Counted from the stretch's first letter, positions 34,198 to 45,802 are shown. The stretch is 64,000 bases of DNA from Acephala macrosclerotiorum (GCA_014904845.1 MU119318.1:101788-165787); one strand, 5' to 3'. Numbers and translations are program-made. The notes: generated from the sequence alone by a model not told the origin.

Positions 34198-36429
34198 ATG
34201 GAAGAATTCGCTGGAGGTATTGAGCAGCGGCATTACGGCAACCGTCGAACTACCCGCGCGTGTACGCACTGCAAGGCAGCCAAGACGAAATGTATTGTGA
34301 ATCCGGGGAATGATGGCTCTTGTGAAAGGTAAGCGTTTCCGGAATCTCTATTCTCATTCATTTGGGAAATGTTGTATTGACTTGCCTGGGAAGATGTTCT
34401 CATTTCACACTTTCTTGCCAACCTGCTGTTCGTAAGCGTAGGCAAGAAAGAAACTCGTATGTACTTGAGCTCGTGATGCCAATAGTCTCTCCGCTAATTT
34501 TGAATTCACAGGAAAGTTTCAGAGCTAGAACAGAAGCTGGACAATATTGTGTCGCTGCTCACGAATCCGCAGCAGCAGCAGCAGCCACAGAATGTGCCTC
34601 TTGATTTCGACCAATCGGTCCCAGAGCTCTGGAGGACGCCAGCGAGCCAAACTATACCTAGTATGACGCCGAGTTCTGCTGGGGATGATGGGGCAGTTAT
34701 CGGTTCTGGGCCAAGGTCCAGTTCTCAGCCATCAACATCGAATGTGGAACAGCTCCCCTTTCCAGCAGAGCCAATGCTGCCTTTGAGATCAATTCGACCA
34801 CACCTCAATCAGAGTTTCGTTCCTCCAAGATTGCTCCATCAGCCAGACTTCCCTTACCCTGACGAACTCTTGTCATTCTTTCAGAGTCAGCTGACCCAGT
34901 ACTTTCCATTCGTGGTCATACCCTCGAGCACAACCGCTGAAGCTTTGAGGCAGCAAAAGCCATTCCTTTATGATGCAATAATGCTCGTGGCTTCCAAGCA
35001 AAGAGTCGCATCGCAAAGAGAAGCTGGAGACAAACTGCTGGCGTATCTCGGTGATCATTTGCTGTTGCGTGGAGAGAAGAGTCTCGATTTACTTCAAGGG
35101 CTTTTGGTTTACCTTGCATGGTATGTTCCTGACCTCTTCTCCTCTCAAGAGTCTGACCTGTGCCGTGTTTGATTGTGCCTTGTATCAAGGGGAAATCATC
35201 AATTTCATAACAGCGCCCAAATGTCCGCGCTCCTTCAGTTGGCGATAGCTCTGGTAGCAGAACTTGATCTCGGAAAAACTCCTCGCAAGATACCAGATCC
35301 GAAGAAGTCGCTCGTTCATGCCATGGGACTGGTCTCATCGCCACCACCGAAAGCGGTCAACACTCATACTTCCGATGAAATGCGAGCATTTGTTGGATGC
35401 TTCTACCTCAGCTCTATGTATGTCTCCAATCCGAGACTATTGAGCATATTGCTAATGGCATTCAGATTTTCGCAATGTTATCGGAAGTTGACGGCCGTAA
35501 GACATACTGCTTATCTTGGGCAATGCTGTAAACTTCTTGACGAAGCTGCTGAGTACCCAACAGATCTATATTTGACAAGTCTAGTCCGTGTCCAGATGTT
35601 CTTGAGCAGAGGGCTCGAGGCATCGCGCCTCGATGAACCTGAAGGATCAGCAGCATCCACAGCGGCCGTCAGTATGTATGTCAAGTCGTTCCAGAGAGAG
35701 CTTCGAGACTCCAGGACGACTCTCTCGGCAAGTGCAAGCCACATATGTGAGCATGTTGTACCCCAGCTGTTCCAGAAACAAATCTGACTCGGTACCATAG
35801 CACTACTAGCTTCCGATCTGCTTCTCATACACTTCTATAGTGTGGAAATAAGCTTGCTTGAAATAGGCCTTTACGAGAGTCCTGACACCAATGGTATCCA
35901 ACGTCTCCGGCACCTCGATCAGCTCTCAGATTGTCTCCTCGCCACGAGGGCTTTCTTCGATCGATGGTTCGAGCTTCCAAACTCGGTCTATGCCAACTTG
36001 CCCACCGTGGTATGGGCGCAAGTCGCCAATACAATCATGGCCGCATCGAGACTGGTGCTTCTAGATCGCCCAGATTGGGATTTAGAGCATGCTCGTGAAG
36101 TTGCAAACTTTGCAGCAAATCTAGAGAAAGTAGCAAGTCGAGTCGAAGAAGCGACAGCGACTTTGTTTGCAGAAAATAAAGGTGCGGATGCTGAAAGAGC
36201 TCTTCTTCGATATGTCCAACGTGTGAGATGGGTGAAGGGATGGTATGAAGGGAGGATCGCTGCTGAGTCTCAAGCAATCAATAAGGAGCAAGTTGCTGTA
36301 ACGATAGGGGGAGAGCACGCGATTATGGCGAATGACTTTATGAATCTGGACGATATGTTCTGGCAGGACTTCGTTGGCGAATGGCGTGGTGTGTATGGAG
36401 CTGATATTCCTATCTCTATCGGGCAATGA
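34198..36429 (+). CDS. Zn2Cys6 fungal transcription factor, intact
   Basis: Six exons (34198-34328, 34394-34456, 34512-35120, 35190-35417, 35466-35746, 35801-36429) give 646 residues with every junction in frame. The binuclear zinc cluster is split by the first intron: Cys22, Cys25, Cys32, Cys42, Cys45 and Cys52, spacing C-x2-C-x6-C-x9-C-x2-C-x6-C (ACTHCKAAKTKC, then SCERCSHFTLSC). A basic linker RKRRQERNS and a coiled-coil KVSELEQKLDNIVSLLTNP follow, as in Gal4-type dimerising factors. The middle homology region includes LQGLLVYLAW, MSALLQLAIALVAELDLGK, CFYLSSIFSQCYRKL and TAYLGQCCKLLDEAAEYP. The gene is head-to-head with the broken MFS transporter and may once have controlled it. No break is seen, so it may regulate other targets. 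Confidence 0.88.
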
Positions 36430-36918
36430 AACATTTTTTTGAGATGCACTTGTGCTTGATGTTTGGCTGTGGAGAAGAGTCCTTCGAAGCAGCGTGGTGC
36501 AGGCTGATGGGGAGAACCAAAATGGCTAGGACGGGAGGGTGAAAATCAAAAGGCAAAAGGAGATTAGTTGAATGCAAATTCTAGGGCCTTCTAGATTTCA
36601 AAAATCTACCTTTATACAACACAACCATGATTTCTAGCCCACGGAAACATGTCTTGGTCCGTTGCAATAATTGCTTCTAGCCATTATCATCACGATGTAT
36701 TCCTAGTACATCAATTCGACAGAGATCTTTGTGACGGAGAGCTCAGGAGCCATGAGGCACCGGCAGTTTGCGTTGCTGCTCCAGCGAGCGGTGGACAAGA
36801 AGCAAATGCGGCAGACGTGGTGTGCGGTGTGTCGTGTGTGGTGTGGTCGATATGTGCCTGGCGTATGTGCCGTCTCTTCGTCGAATATCAGTGCTGCATC
36901 TAGTCATTGTTTTGTATA
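36430..36918. other. Convergent intergenic region
   Basis: Between the stops of the Zn2Cys6 gene (+) and the Zn-cluster/ankyrin-like gene (-). No gene recognised. Confidence 0.45.
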
Positions 36919-38213
36919 TCAGGGCTGTTGATCCAGCTTTGGAAGCAAGGGGACATATGCAGGCTCTGGTAGCAGTCCATTGGCCAACAGAACCGCAATA
37001 TTGCTGTCAGGGCGGACGTCACCTAGATTAGCTTGATGCCTAAGCAACAACCAGGCGACGTCAGGGCGTTCGTATCCTGGGGTCGAAGCTGCCTGAAGAG
37101 GAGTAGGAGGGCCACCCTGCCATGTCGGAGGATTTACTTTGAAACCACACAGGATGAGCGCGTCGATCAAAGGAAGGGAAAACTGTGCCAGTATAGCAGT
37201 TGTAAGTATGGTCAGCCCTCGGGGATCTGTTGCGTCGAGAATGATCGGGTCGATCCGGAACTGTCGCTCAGGATCTCTAAGTCGTTTAATCATGGCCAAA
37301 ACAACCTCTTCTTCCTTGGTGTACACTGCCAACCACAACGGTGTTTGCCCCTCTTCGTTTCTCAACCTGAACTGAATTAGTGGACAACAACGGATGATAC
37401 GCATAAGAGCATCCTGGCCGACTGGACCTTTCTTCTTGAAGTTGCGGATGGCGTGGTGGAATGGGGTTTTGATATCTGGAGGTGCCACGAGAAGATAATC
37501 GAAGATTTTCAAAGAGCATTTTTCTGCATGAACTTTCCACTCAGTCGTTTCGAAGATACCACCCACTTTCATCAACAGCTCTTCCCGGAGCTGCTGGAAT
37601 TCCAGTCCCAAATCATCATACCAATCGATCAATGTTAAAAAAGCAAGTTCGGCGATTGACAGGTCATTTGAGGCATAGGCTTGCCCTGCCAGCTCTTTGA
37701 TGTCCTCTAACGTGCGAGACAGGTCTTCCGGGACTGTAAAGCCTTGCAGCAACCCATGCTCGAAGCTCCTGATGTTCTGTCGAGTGGTACGAAATGATTC
37801 CGAGTTGGACAGCTCGCGCAACCTGATTCCTTCTTAGAATAAGTGCACACAACAATGGCCACGTCAATATAGCTCACCTTCTTCGCAGGTATGCCTCTGT
37901 ATATGGAGCTGGAGCCAGCGGCTGGACCCCTCGGTTGTCTGTCGCCCCAGCCCGTTGTCCTATGCCAAGTATCACTTCACGTTCCCCTTGGTCGTTCTCG
38001 TCTTTGTACTCGTCGGGTCCGCAACAAAGGCTCAGATTCTTGCAGCGGCTGCATCTTGTTTGAAAGTCTTGCTCATTCCAGTCACCGCCGTCTCTTAAAC
38101 ACTAAGAGGATCATCATGTCAGTTTCGATGCTTTAAAACGTCTCATGACAGGAGGGTGCGCTTACCAGTTTTTTCGAGCTCCTGCAGGCCTGACATTTCC
38201 TCGTTCTTGGCAT
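36919..38213 (-). CDS. Zn-cluster protein with ankyrin-like C-terminus
   Basis: Three exons on the minus strand (38213-38166, 38101-37878, 37822-36919) give 391 residues. Exon 1 starts MPRTRKCQACRSSKKL and joins exon 2 to form a Zn2Cys6-like cluster: Cys7, Cys10, Cys17, Cys33, Cys36, Cys43 (C-x2-C-x6-C-x15-C-x2-C-x6-C). The fourth gap of 15 residues is long and acidic for this family. The remainder has no fungal middle homology region; it reads as helical, ankyrin-like repeats (GQTPLWLAVYTKEEEVVLAM, GLTILTTAILAQFSLPLIDA, PTPLQAASTPGYERPDVAWL). Introns are 64 and 55 nt with GTAAGC and GTGAGC donors. A DNA-binding role is only inferred; it could be a protein-interaction protein with a structural zinc site. 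Confidence 0.72.
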
Positions 38214-39040
38214 GATCACCGTTGAGTTTCTCAAGTCCCGGGAGCAACAAGTGAGGGTTGACTCTCAATTCTTGATGCGGTGTTCCATGATTCCATGTTT
38301 CGAGAAGCACGTCGCCGCGTGCTTCTCATTTTTCCACCTGCTCGACGGTGGTCTCGACTCCTGCAGGAGGGCATGGTAAAGTTGACTGAGCAATTTGGAT
38401 GACCGTAGTTTGCCTTGTGGTTCGACCGTTGAGGCAGACAGAGAGCGCCACATTATCGTTTCCTGTGGTTGTCGCATTGCGATAGTCGCAGTGCGCGAGG
38501 CTCCACTGCAACGATATACTGTGACGTGGGGCTCCCCATGTTCGCCTAACCTTGATTCCTATAGGGATGAATACGCGAGAGCGAGGTACAGTGAAAAGTG
38601 ACTTTGTATGGTGGGTGCTTTTGCAGCCACAATCCAAGAGCTGGCCAAGGGGCAGAAAAAAGGGGGACCGCCTCGTTGTCTGCTCTGGTTCTTTAAAATA
38701 CCGAAAAATCGTGGTTCTGGAAAATTTGTTAGTAATCGACTTTTGGTAGAAGCTTTCCCCATGGAAAGAGGCGAAAGTGACAAGCCAAGCCCCATGCAGG
38801 GGGTGGCGCCCAGCAGCTGCGCAGAACACTGTCACAATATAATTGCCTTACTACCATGTTTGACGCCTTGCCTTTCTGTCGGTTTGATAAATTGCTCACT
38901 CTCTCTTCATGAGGGTGAGGCAGCCAGAGATGATCTTACTTCAGCTATCCTCCAGCCCTGTCCAGAGAGGCTCAAACCAGCATCCTTCATATCTTGCTCA
39001 CTTTGCATACCCACGGCCGTGATCGTGTCCAACCTTCAAG
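38214..39040. other. Divergent region between the Zn-cluster and C2H2 genes
   Basis: About 0.83 kb with overlapping frames on both strands but no recognised domain. It holds the upstream regions of both genes. Confidence 0.4.
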
Positions 39041-39876
39041 ATGGCGTGGAGAAATCTAGGAAAAGAATTCAGCAGAGTATCTAAGAAGTACATTCTCCCA
39101 GCAATGTTTAAGCATCCTCACTAAAGACTTTTTCCAGTGTGGCGCCACGGTCTGGTGATCGGAGTCCTTGGAGCCCAGCCAGCTATTCCAATTCTAGAAC
39201 GAGCCTCTCTCTTGATGAAAGCTTGAAAATCCAACTGGATGATAAGCCCTTCGTTGCGGAGAGGCCATACCGGTGTACATTTCCAAGCTGTGGCTTGAAT
39301 TTCGGGTCGTTGAACGAGTGGAAAATGCACGAGGAGGGACACTGGGCACCAACATGCTATATATGTCTGTTTTGCGCCACTGTCAGGCAAGATTCAACGG
39401 GAGATCAAATTTGTATTGGGTGCTCTCATAGGTTCGATTCATATTTCACTGTCGATGTGGCGGGTAGTCACATCCTGCAGTGCGAGCTGGCACGAGAACG
39501 ATTACAGAAGTTCGCAAGCTACGATGATTTGTGTACTCACCTTCGCACTCGGCACGATATTAAGTATTTTGACCCTCAAAGTGCAGTATGCTCATTTCCC
39601 ATTGAGAGCAGTTGGCCCAAGGAATGCGGTTTTTGTGGCGCGAAATTTGCTCAATGGGATGAAAGAGCAGATCATATTGGAGCACATTTTCGGCGAGCAG
39701 ATAACACCTCAGAAGTTCCTCCTCATCTTTTCAATATAGAGAACAAGGCTCCCCGAGACATGGCTAAGCACGGTGCGTTGTTGCATTTAACCCAACATAG
39801 AAACTTTGTGTTGACAGAACCACTACAGAGACAGCTCGATACTACCCAGGCTATGCGTGGAATACAACCTGCCTAG
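39041..39876 (+). CDS. C2H2 zinc-finger protein, possibly the first part of a C2H2-NACHT gene
   Basis: Exon 1 (39041-39087, MAWRNLGKEFSRVSKK) is joined across a 50-nt GTACAT...CCAG intron with a CACTAAAG branch site to 39138-39876, giving 261 residues as read. Finger-like units are YRCTFPSCGLNFGSLNEWKM with HEEGH after it, a Cys-rich middle part (CYICLFCATV, ICIGCSHRF, then LCTHLRTRH), and ECGFCGAKFAQWDERADHIG with HFRR after it. The frame ends only 11 bp before the NACHT frame on the same strand. An alternative intron 39777-39817 removes this stop and joins the two frames (908 codons in total). Which form is made cannot be decided from sequence. Confidence 0.65.
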
Positions 39877-39887
39877 CTAAGCCAAGC

Positions 39888-41855
39888 ATGAGCAGCGTTA
39901 GACTAGAAGGATCTGAAAGTCCAAAAGGGATAGCAATGACATTCCCGGACGATTGCCCCGCAGTAGTCACAGATACTGCTGTTGGACGCTGCTCTTGCAC
40001 TGGCGTTCTGCCATTGACATTCGGAGAGCACATTCGGCTTCGATGTGTCTCTAGAGCACTCCATGTGTCTAGAACCAAACTGCTGTTGAGGTCAACTGGA
40101 GAATGGCTATGGATCACGGACGAATTTCAGAAATGGCGTAGCCTCCATGAGCACTCGTTTTTCTGGCTATGTGGATCTCCAGGAAGCGGAAAGTCCATAT
40201 TAACTTCGGCTGTTATCAGACATCTCGAAGAAGGAGAAGAAAGGAGGGGTGAGATAGTTACTTTCTACTGCTGCGATGGGCGGTATAAAAGCTCAGATAC
40301 CGTTCTACATATAATGGGGGGCTGGTTGGCAGAACTACAAGCCCGAAGGACAGGTAATGCTGTGGTAGCAAGACTCATGGGGGGCATAACGGACCTGAAT
40401 AGTACCCATGAACAGCTGTCGCGAGCCACACTCAGAAGTGTGTTTCAGACTATCAAGCACAAACTGGAGGAGGGGGAAACCTTGATCCTGGTCTTGGATG
40501 GTCTTGATGATGTTCAGATGGGCCACGATTTGCTCCAGGAACTGTTGACTCTGACAAGCCAACACGATAAAAATCACTGCATCAAAATCTTCATATCTTG
40601 CAGAAGAGAATTTGCCACAAAGAGCGGCATCGAAACACCATTTCAGATAGATGTGGATTCCCAAACCTCCGTTGCACACGATGTGGAGGACTATACCGAC
40701 AGTATTCTGTCCAAGGGTCTGGCGACGACCTGCGATGCTGATATGCTGATTCGGATTCGAAAGATAACAGAGAAGTCACAGGGCCGATTTCTCTGTATGA
40801 GGCTCCTGTTATTTATATTATCCCATGAATCAGCTTCTGCCGACATCAATAAATGGATACTCAGCATCACGGACGATGAAGGCATCAAAAGTCCATTTAC
40901 CATATACAACTACATGTCTCAGTCAATTCCCGATGTTCACCGCCGGTTTGCATTCTGCATGTTGAGATGGGTCCTGCACGCGGCTCGGCCGATGTATTCA
41001 TGGGAGCTGCTTGACGCAGTAAATTCAGGACTTGGTACAAATTACCTGGATACAGACGTCGAGAAATCCACCATGGGTCTTCTTACAATAAGCAGAACTC
41101 GAACAGTGAACTTAGTTCATTTGAGTCTACGAGACTACTTGACGACCATTGAGTGGAGCTCATTCCCCCAAGACCCATACGAAATGATTGCTCGGGCTTG
41201 TTTGGGAGCGTTGAATCCTAAACTCATTCTACAAAGATTGGATCAAGCATGGTCTGATGACTACGCTATGCATATCAAACCAAATCCGCCACAGGCACTT
41301 GGAATATACGCCGAGAAATACTGGATACATCATTATCTCCTTGCTGAGCCTCACAGTACGGGTATATCGGGTCTGCTTCACGAGACCTTGAGAGAGATGA
41401 TCCCTTCTAGAAAAACAAAACCACGAGGCGATTCTAAAATGGATTCTAAGGTTCCCAAAGCTCTGCTGGAGATCGAAATTGCTCGCTTGGAACCAGCGTC
41501 TCTAGACACGATCAATATGGTTCTACGGATCGCTGCTTCCCTTGGTTTTTACAAACTAGCAAAATTAGAACTCGACATGGGGGGAACGGACCATGTCATC
41601 AGCGGCTTTCCTGAAAACTCACTCCACTTAGCTGCTATGGGGGGCCATACCCGCTTGGTAAAACTCCTTATTGATTACGGAGCCAATGTAAACTCTCTTT
41701 GCAAATTAGGTGATACGCCGATTTTCCATGCAATTGCGAGCGGCAATCATGAAGTGGTGCAGCTACTGCTCAAGGCAGGGCCTTCTGCTGCTGCAGCGGC
41801 TCTGGCCGCTGGGGCTATGGAGGAGTTGAGATTCGACTCTGATATCTCACAATAG
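39888..41855 (+). CDS. NACHT-ankyrin (NLR-like) protein
   Basis: A 655-residue uninterrupted frame with the plan of fungal STAND/NLR proteins, used in non-self recognition and programmed cell death. The NACHT domain has a P-loop GSPGSGKS at about 95-102, preceded by FFWLC, and a Walker B LILVLDGLDD at about 199-208, then IKIFISCRREF as a sensor-type strand. A winged-helix-like region follows (RFAFCMLRWVLHAARPMYSW, later LVHLSLRDYL). Two or three ankyrin-like repeats end the protein (NSLHLAAMGGHTRLVKLLID, GDTPIFHAIASGNHEVVQLL), and the tail is short and Ala-rich, so the repeat array may be truncated. The ATG lies in a frame that stays open upstream to an acceptor at 39817, which supports a fused C2H2-NACHT form. 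Confidence 0.8.
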   Translation: MSSVRLEGSESPKGIAMTFPDDCPAVVTDTAVGRCSCTGVLPLTFGEHIRLRCVSRALHVSRTKLLLRSTGEWLWITDEFQKWRSLHEHSFFWLCGSPGSGKSILTSAVIRHLEEGEERRGEIVTFYCCDGRYKSSDTVLHIMGGWLAELQARRTGNAVVARLMGGITDLNSTHEQLSRATLRSVFQTIKHKLEEGETLILVLDGLDDVQMGHDLLQELLTLTSQHDKNHCIKIFISCRREFATKSGIETPFQIDVDSQTSVAHDVEDYTDSILSKGLATTCDADMLIRIRKITEKSQGRFLCMRLLLFILSHESASADINKWILSITDDEGIKSPFTIYNYMSQSIPDVHRRFAFCMLRWVLHAARPMYSWELLDAVNSGLGTNYLDTDVEKSTMGLLTISRTRTVNLVHLSLRDYLTTIEWSSFPQDPYEMIARACLGALNPKLILQRLDQAWSDDYAMHIKPNPPQALGIYAEKYWIHHYLLAEPHSTGISGLLHETLREMIPSRKTKPRGDSKMDSKVPKALLEIEIARLEPASLDTINMVLRIAASLGFYKLAKLELDMGGTDHVISGFPENSLHLAAMGGHTRLVKLLIDYGANVNSLCKLGDTPIFHAIASGNHEVVQLLLKAGPSAAAAALAAGAMEELRFDSDISQ

Positions 41856-42737
41856 TGTTCTATTTGTGGGCAAAGTAAATCCTTCATTGTAAGTTTTTAA
41901 AGTCTTTGTCTTCCTATCTTTCTCGCGATGTTCCAACTAGATGCAGCTGGTTTGATCAGAAATAAACCAAGAATGATAGCAGGATCTAACTTTCAAAGTT
42001 AGATAACGAAGACATCGCGCAATACATCTCACAATATGTGAGATGAGATTGTAGCACCGATTTTCATCAAAGGAGTCATTTACTTACAATTAAAATCAAG
42101 CCATGAGGTCATTCATGGTGGCAGCACGAATCACACAATACAAATCAAATGGTTTCCAGGAGCCAGCATGTACGGAGCGCTTGCTCTCGCTGCAAATCCT
42201 GGCTTAGATCACGTCGAAAAATTGCTTTCGATGACCGGTAATACGTTGGATCCATTCGATGAGATGGTTTCTTTTTTGTGTCAAGGCTTTGCGAATATGG
42301 TGATCACATAATACTCATCGGTCACTTCATCAAAGGTACCGACTCGAAAGGGGTTTTTTTTCCTCTCGATAGTAAGCTCGGAACTCTCGAAGATTTGAAG
42401 GCACTTTAGGAAATGGTCGAGGTTATCAAGTATTTCAGAAGACACTTTCTAATGGCATAATCTTTCTAAGCTGCTACACAGCAATATATTTATAGTGTAT
42501 TTCTGATCGACATCCCGTGTGAGATGGAGGAGGTAGTTACTTCCTGGGTAGCATCAATAGTAGGATAAAATTATTTTGCTGTTAAGCGAGCATTTACTTT
42601 TTGTGTCCAATCGCATCGTGTCGCAGTGTGGCTGCATCGCAATGCGACAGCTAATAATATTCCCATCCTAATAAGAAACGAATGCAATGTAGTTTGGAGA
42701 ATTCCTCGTACAGCGAACACGTAGTTTCAGATTAGAT
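41856..42737. other. Degraded tail region behind the NLR-like gene
   Basis: No long frame. One ankyrin-like fragment at 42168-42311 is listed separately. The rest is AT-richer than the gene and unrecognised. Confidence 0.4.
42168..42311 (+). pseudogene. Ankyrin-repeat relic
   Basis: A 47-residue frame begins MYGALALAANPGLDHVEKLL, which follows the helix-turn-helix rhythm of an ankyrin unit (short loop, ALALAA helix, then a VEKLL helix). It ends soon after. It is probably what is left of a longer ankyrin array of the NLR-like gene or of a lost paralogue. Confidence 0.4.
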
Positions 42738-45297
42738 GTGGTCTTTTCGCTCCTTCAGAGCCCAATCAATTGGATTGAAGCGCCATACCCACAATCCTGT
42801 CTATTGTTGGTGCCCCCCCCTTCTATTTTCGATGGCCTTTCGACACGATCGATCTTCAGCCATCTTTGTTTCCCTTTTCTCTCTTCGCCTTCAGACCTAC
42901 GTATGAGATTGAAAATATTTCATGGTCAAGATGAACTATGCTGAGGTCTTCCCCGAGGTCTGCAAGCATGGGCACTTGCCTCTGTAAGCATTATCCACGG
43001 CCCATTCATTCGCATCACCACGAAATTTCGAAACGTAAAACTTCGATTAAACAGAGCTCTCAGCTAACTAGTATTTCACAGATGCTGTCATTGTCACCCA
43101 GTCAGAACGACCCCGGACAAACACGAAGACAAAACCTCACGTCGCACATCGAATAACAATTCGTCTGCTCAATTCAAAAAGCACCCAGACGAAAGCTCGG
43201 CCTTCTGTCACAAGGCAAAGCACATACCAGATAAAACAGCGCATGGGTCCTTTTCTTGCGGAGGAAAAGGTAGCTACCAGCTCCAGCGTTACCTTAAAGA
43301 ACCTGCTGGCTGCGGAGCCACACTTTTCATTGAAGGTGCTCCCACACCACGTCGTATGGATCTGCTGGACTCTAGCAAGAGGAATGGAAAGAAGGAGAGG
43401 AAGAAAAGGACGGCGGCTATGGGAAAGAAGATCGGGGCTCTTGAGAGGAAGATTGGAGGGTTTTGAGGTAAAGAGGTGAAGTAGGTGGAGGAATGAGAGG
43501 GGCATTGTTTCGTTGATTAGACATACGTTTGGTTGGGGAAGGGTACCGATTACTGAGGCGGCACAGATTGAGTATGCTGTAGCTTACCATCACCATTAAG
43601 TACAACCTATCCAAGATCAACCTCTTAAGTTTAAGCATTCGCATACTCAGCGCCCAACCTGTTAGGTACGGCCAGTTTTTGTATGCTCGGGAGGCCGAAA
43701 GAACTCGAGGAACTCGAGGGGGTGGAAGCAACCAATTCCAAAGAAGTAGATATACGATGGACGGTGCCCCTTGCTGGGAATCCCAGACAGCCCCGTGGCA
43801 GCGTGACTAAAGGGAGAATGCCTTTTCCAGTTGGGTGATCATGATATGGCATAAAGCTATGCATGCAAACTATCTGATCTGCAACTCGAATCTCCTTGTA
43901 ACCTTAGGCCTTTTCGAAAATTGGATTACAAGTTTTCTCTTGTCAGGAAAACTTTTTCATAATGTCCTTGACAATATAATCGAGATCCAGCCAAGGGGGA
44001 AATAATGCCATGACTATTGAGGTGTTGTAGCGACAGACTTGACCCGCCCCATCACGTGACGGTTCGACCATTTCAAAAAAAAAAAAACATAAACTTTGAA
44101 ACAATTTAAGTTTGAACCTGCTTTGATTAAAGAGAAGACAAAAAGCACCGATTTTGGCCAAAGTGAGTGTTGTGTTAGCCAATATCGCGTTTAGTTAGTG
44201 GATCGGAACAGAGCACCAAAAATTGAGATTTTTTCAAAGTGCTCAGAAAATTCTAAAAACTTCCAAGATTACTCTGATGAAGCCACTGATCGCGAATATC
44301 GACTCTTGGTTTTGATTTTATGTTGTGGCGAAATTGTCTTTTTGGCGGTTGGGTGGTTGGCAGGTGAATCCTTCTATTACTGCCCATTGCGAACCATGAG
44401 TCGCAGAGGCAATGAATATTCCCTTTCGTCATTTCGGATGGACCAGGCCCACCTGGCAGATCTTCCTAGGGTGCCATTGCGCTCCTGTGGTTATTGTGGA
44501 CGTGCAGAAGACATGAGGGGGTGGTGTTTCCGAAATAGGGCAAAACGAAACCTCTCAAAAAACAGAGGTCCAAGCCCCAAGTTTATCAACCCCGATGAAC
44601 GCAACCAACAAGATCACACCCCCGGCAGATCCCCGGTCACCTAGACTGATTCTGCTAGTCTATCCTAAGAGCCCCAAACAATTATGTTAAAATACACTTA
44701 CGTCATTTATCCACATGATAATGCACTCGAATTATTTAGAAGGAGGTAGTGCCCTATGTTTCAGTATGAAACTTTGACGTGCTCTGATCTCTAGTAAGCT
44801 AAATCTGCGTACGGCAGGCCGGAGTACTCTAAATTGTAATACTGTAAATGAGAGTACTCCGGTTTATAATACGAATAAAGCACGTACGCTACCCTATAGT
44901 AACCTAAAACAAGATACTTTTGAGACGATTAATCTGAGGTGTAGCTTACAAACCAACGTGCTGCTGCTTTTGTGCACTTGTAGGGCTAGAGTCGTACCCT
45001 TGATTCGGGGTTCAATCGGCCTCTTCTATAAATAATGCCGCTTCTTCCTAAACGCCAAAGGGGAGCAAGATTTGGCACCCTAATACTACGGAATTCATTA
45101 AAGTACCCGCAGATTCTGCTTCACTGCACGGATACAGGTGGAACTATGGACAGATATTGTTTCGTTGTAGCATGCTTATTCAAGTTACAGAACTGGGAAA
45201 CCTAGTCAAAGGATAAAACCAGCCCCCATGCTCAAAAGAATCAGATCCAATGCTGAACTCCTCAATAATACTCTTTACACATCCAGAGAATCTGTGC
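42738..45297. other. Gene-poor transition zone
   Basis: About 2.5 kb with scattered short frames on both strands and no recognisable domain. The longest (44198-44644, no ATG at its edge) has no family signature. GC content begins to fall here towards the transposon block. Confidence 0.45.
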
Positions 45298-45738
45298 TCA
45301 AACTGGGGGACCCTCGTTGCACACAGCAACGGCACACGTCCATTCCTTACAATAACCGCCCTTGGGGCATAAAGTGGTCAAGGACGTGCCTGAACTCAGC
45401 GAGGTATATATAGTCGTAGTGAACGTAACTGTAGTAAGCTGATACCCACCTTTTTGCCACGCGGGCACGCCAGGGGTGGTCGCACTAACAGTTCCTCCAC
45501 TCTGGTAACAAGAATTCTCAATTGCAGCGTAGTTTTTCACGCATACCTGAGCCCACGCCGATGCAAAAGACATCGAGCCTTGTGTAATCCCCATCTCGAC
45601 AACAACTTTACACACAGCCGCCCCACGTGTCCAGGACCTGCACTATACTTCGTCAATAATCATTGCTAGCCCGGTGGATACAAAAGGTATCGTCCTTGCA
45701 ATAGTCAGCACCATTTTTGGTTATGAGAGAAAGAACTA
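45298..45738 (-). pseudogene. Frameshifted gene for a small cysteine-rich, possibly secreted protein
   Basis: On the minus strand, three pieces in three frames read as parts of one protein: NGADYCKDDTFCIHRASND (about 45725-45665), AGPGHVGRLCVK (about 45648-45613) and an open frame of 105 codons beginning CKVVVEMGITQGSMSFASAW and ending WTCAVAVCNEGPPV. The repeated small Cys-rich patches and Thr/Ser-rich middle (TTVTFTTTIYTSLSSG) suggest an extracellular protein. No intact signal peptide was found. Two frameshifts are needed to link the pieces, so the gene is broken. The family is not named. Confidence 0.4.
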
Positions 45739-45802
45739 AGAGTGACGATATATTGCCAAGTAGCAATGTTATAGTGTGTGAAAAGTGAAAGAAAGCGAGT
45801 AC

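Noticed and set aside
33923..34300. 125-codon frame over the first exon of the Zn2Cys6 gene
   Set aside because: A different frame of the same DNA gives a perfect zinc cluster after splicing, so this one is chance.
44198..44644. 148-codon plus-strand frame
   Set aside because: It begins at GTG, has no recognisable domain, and lies in a gene-poor transition zone; kept only as part of that zone.
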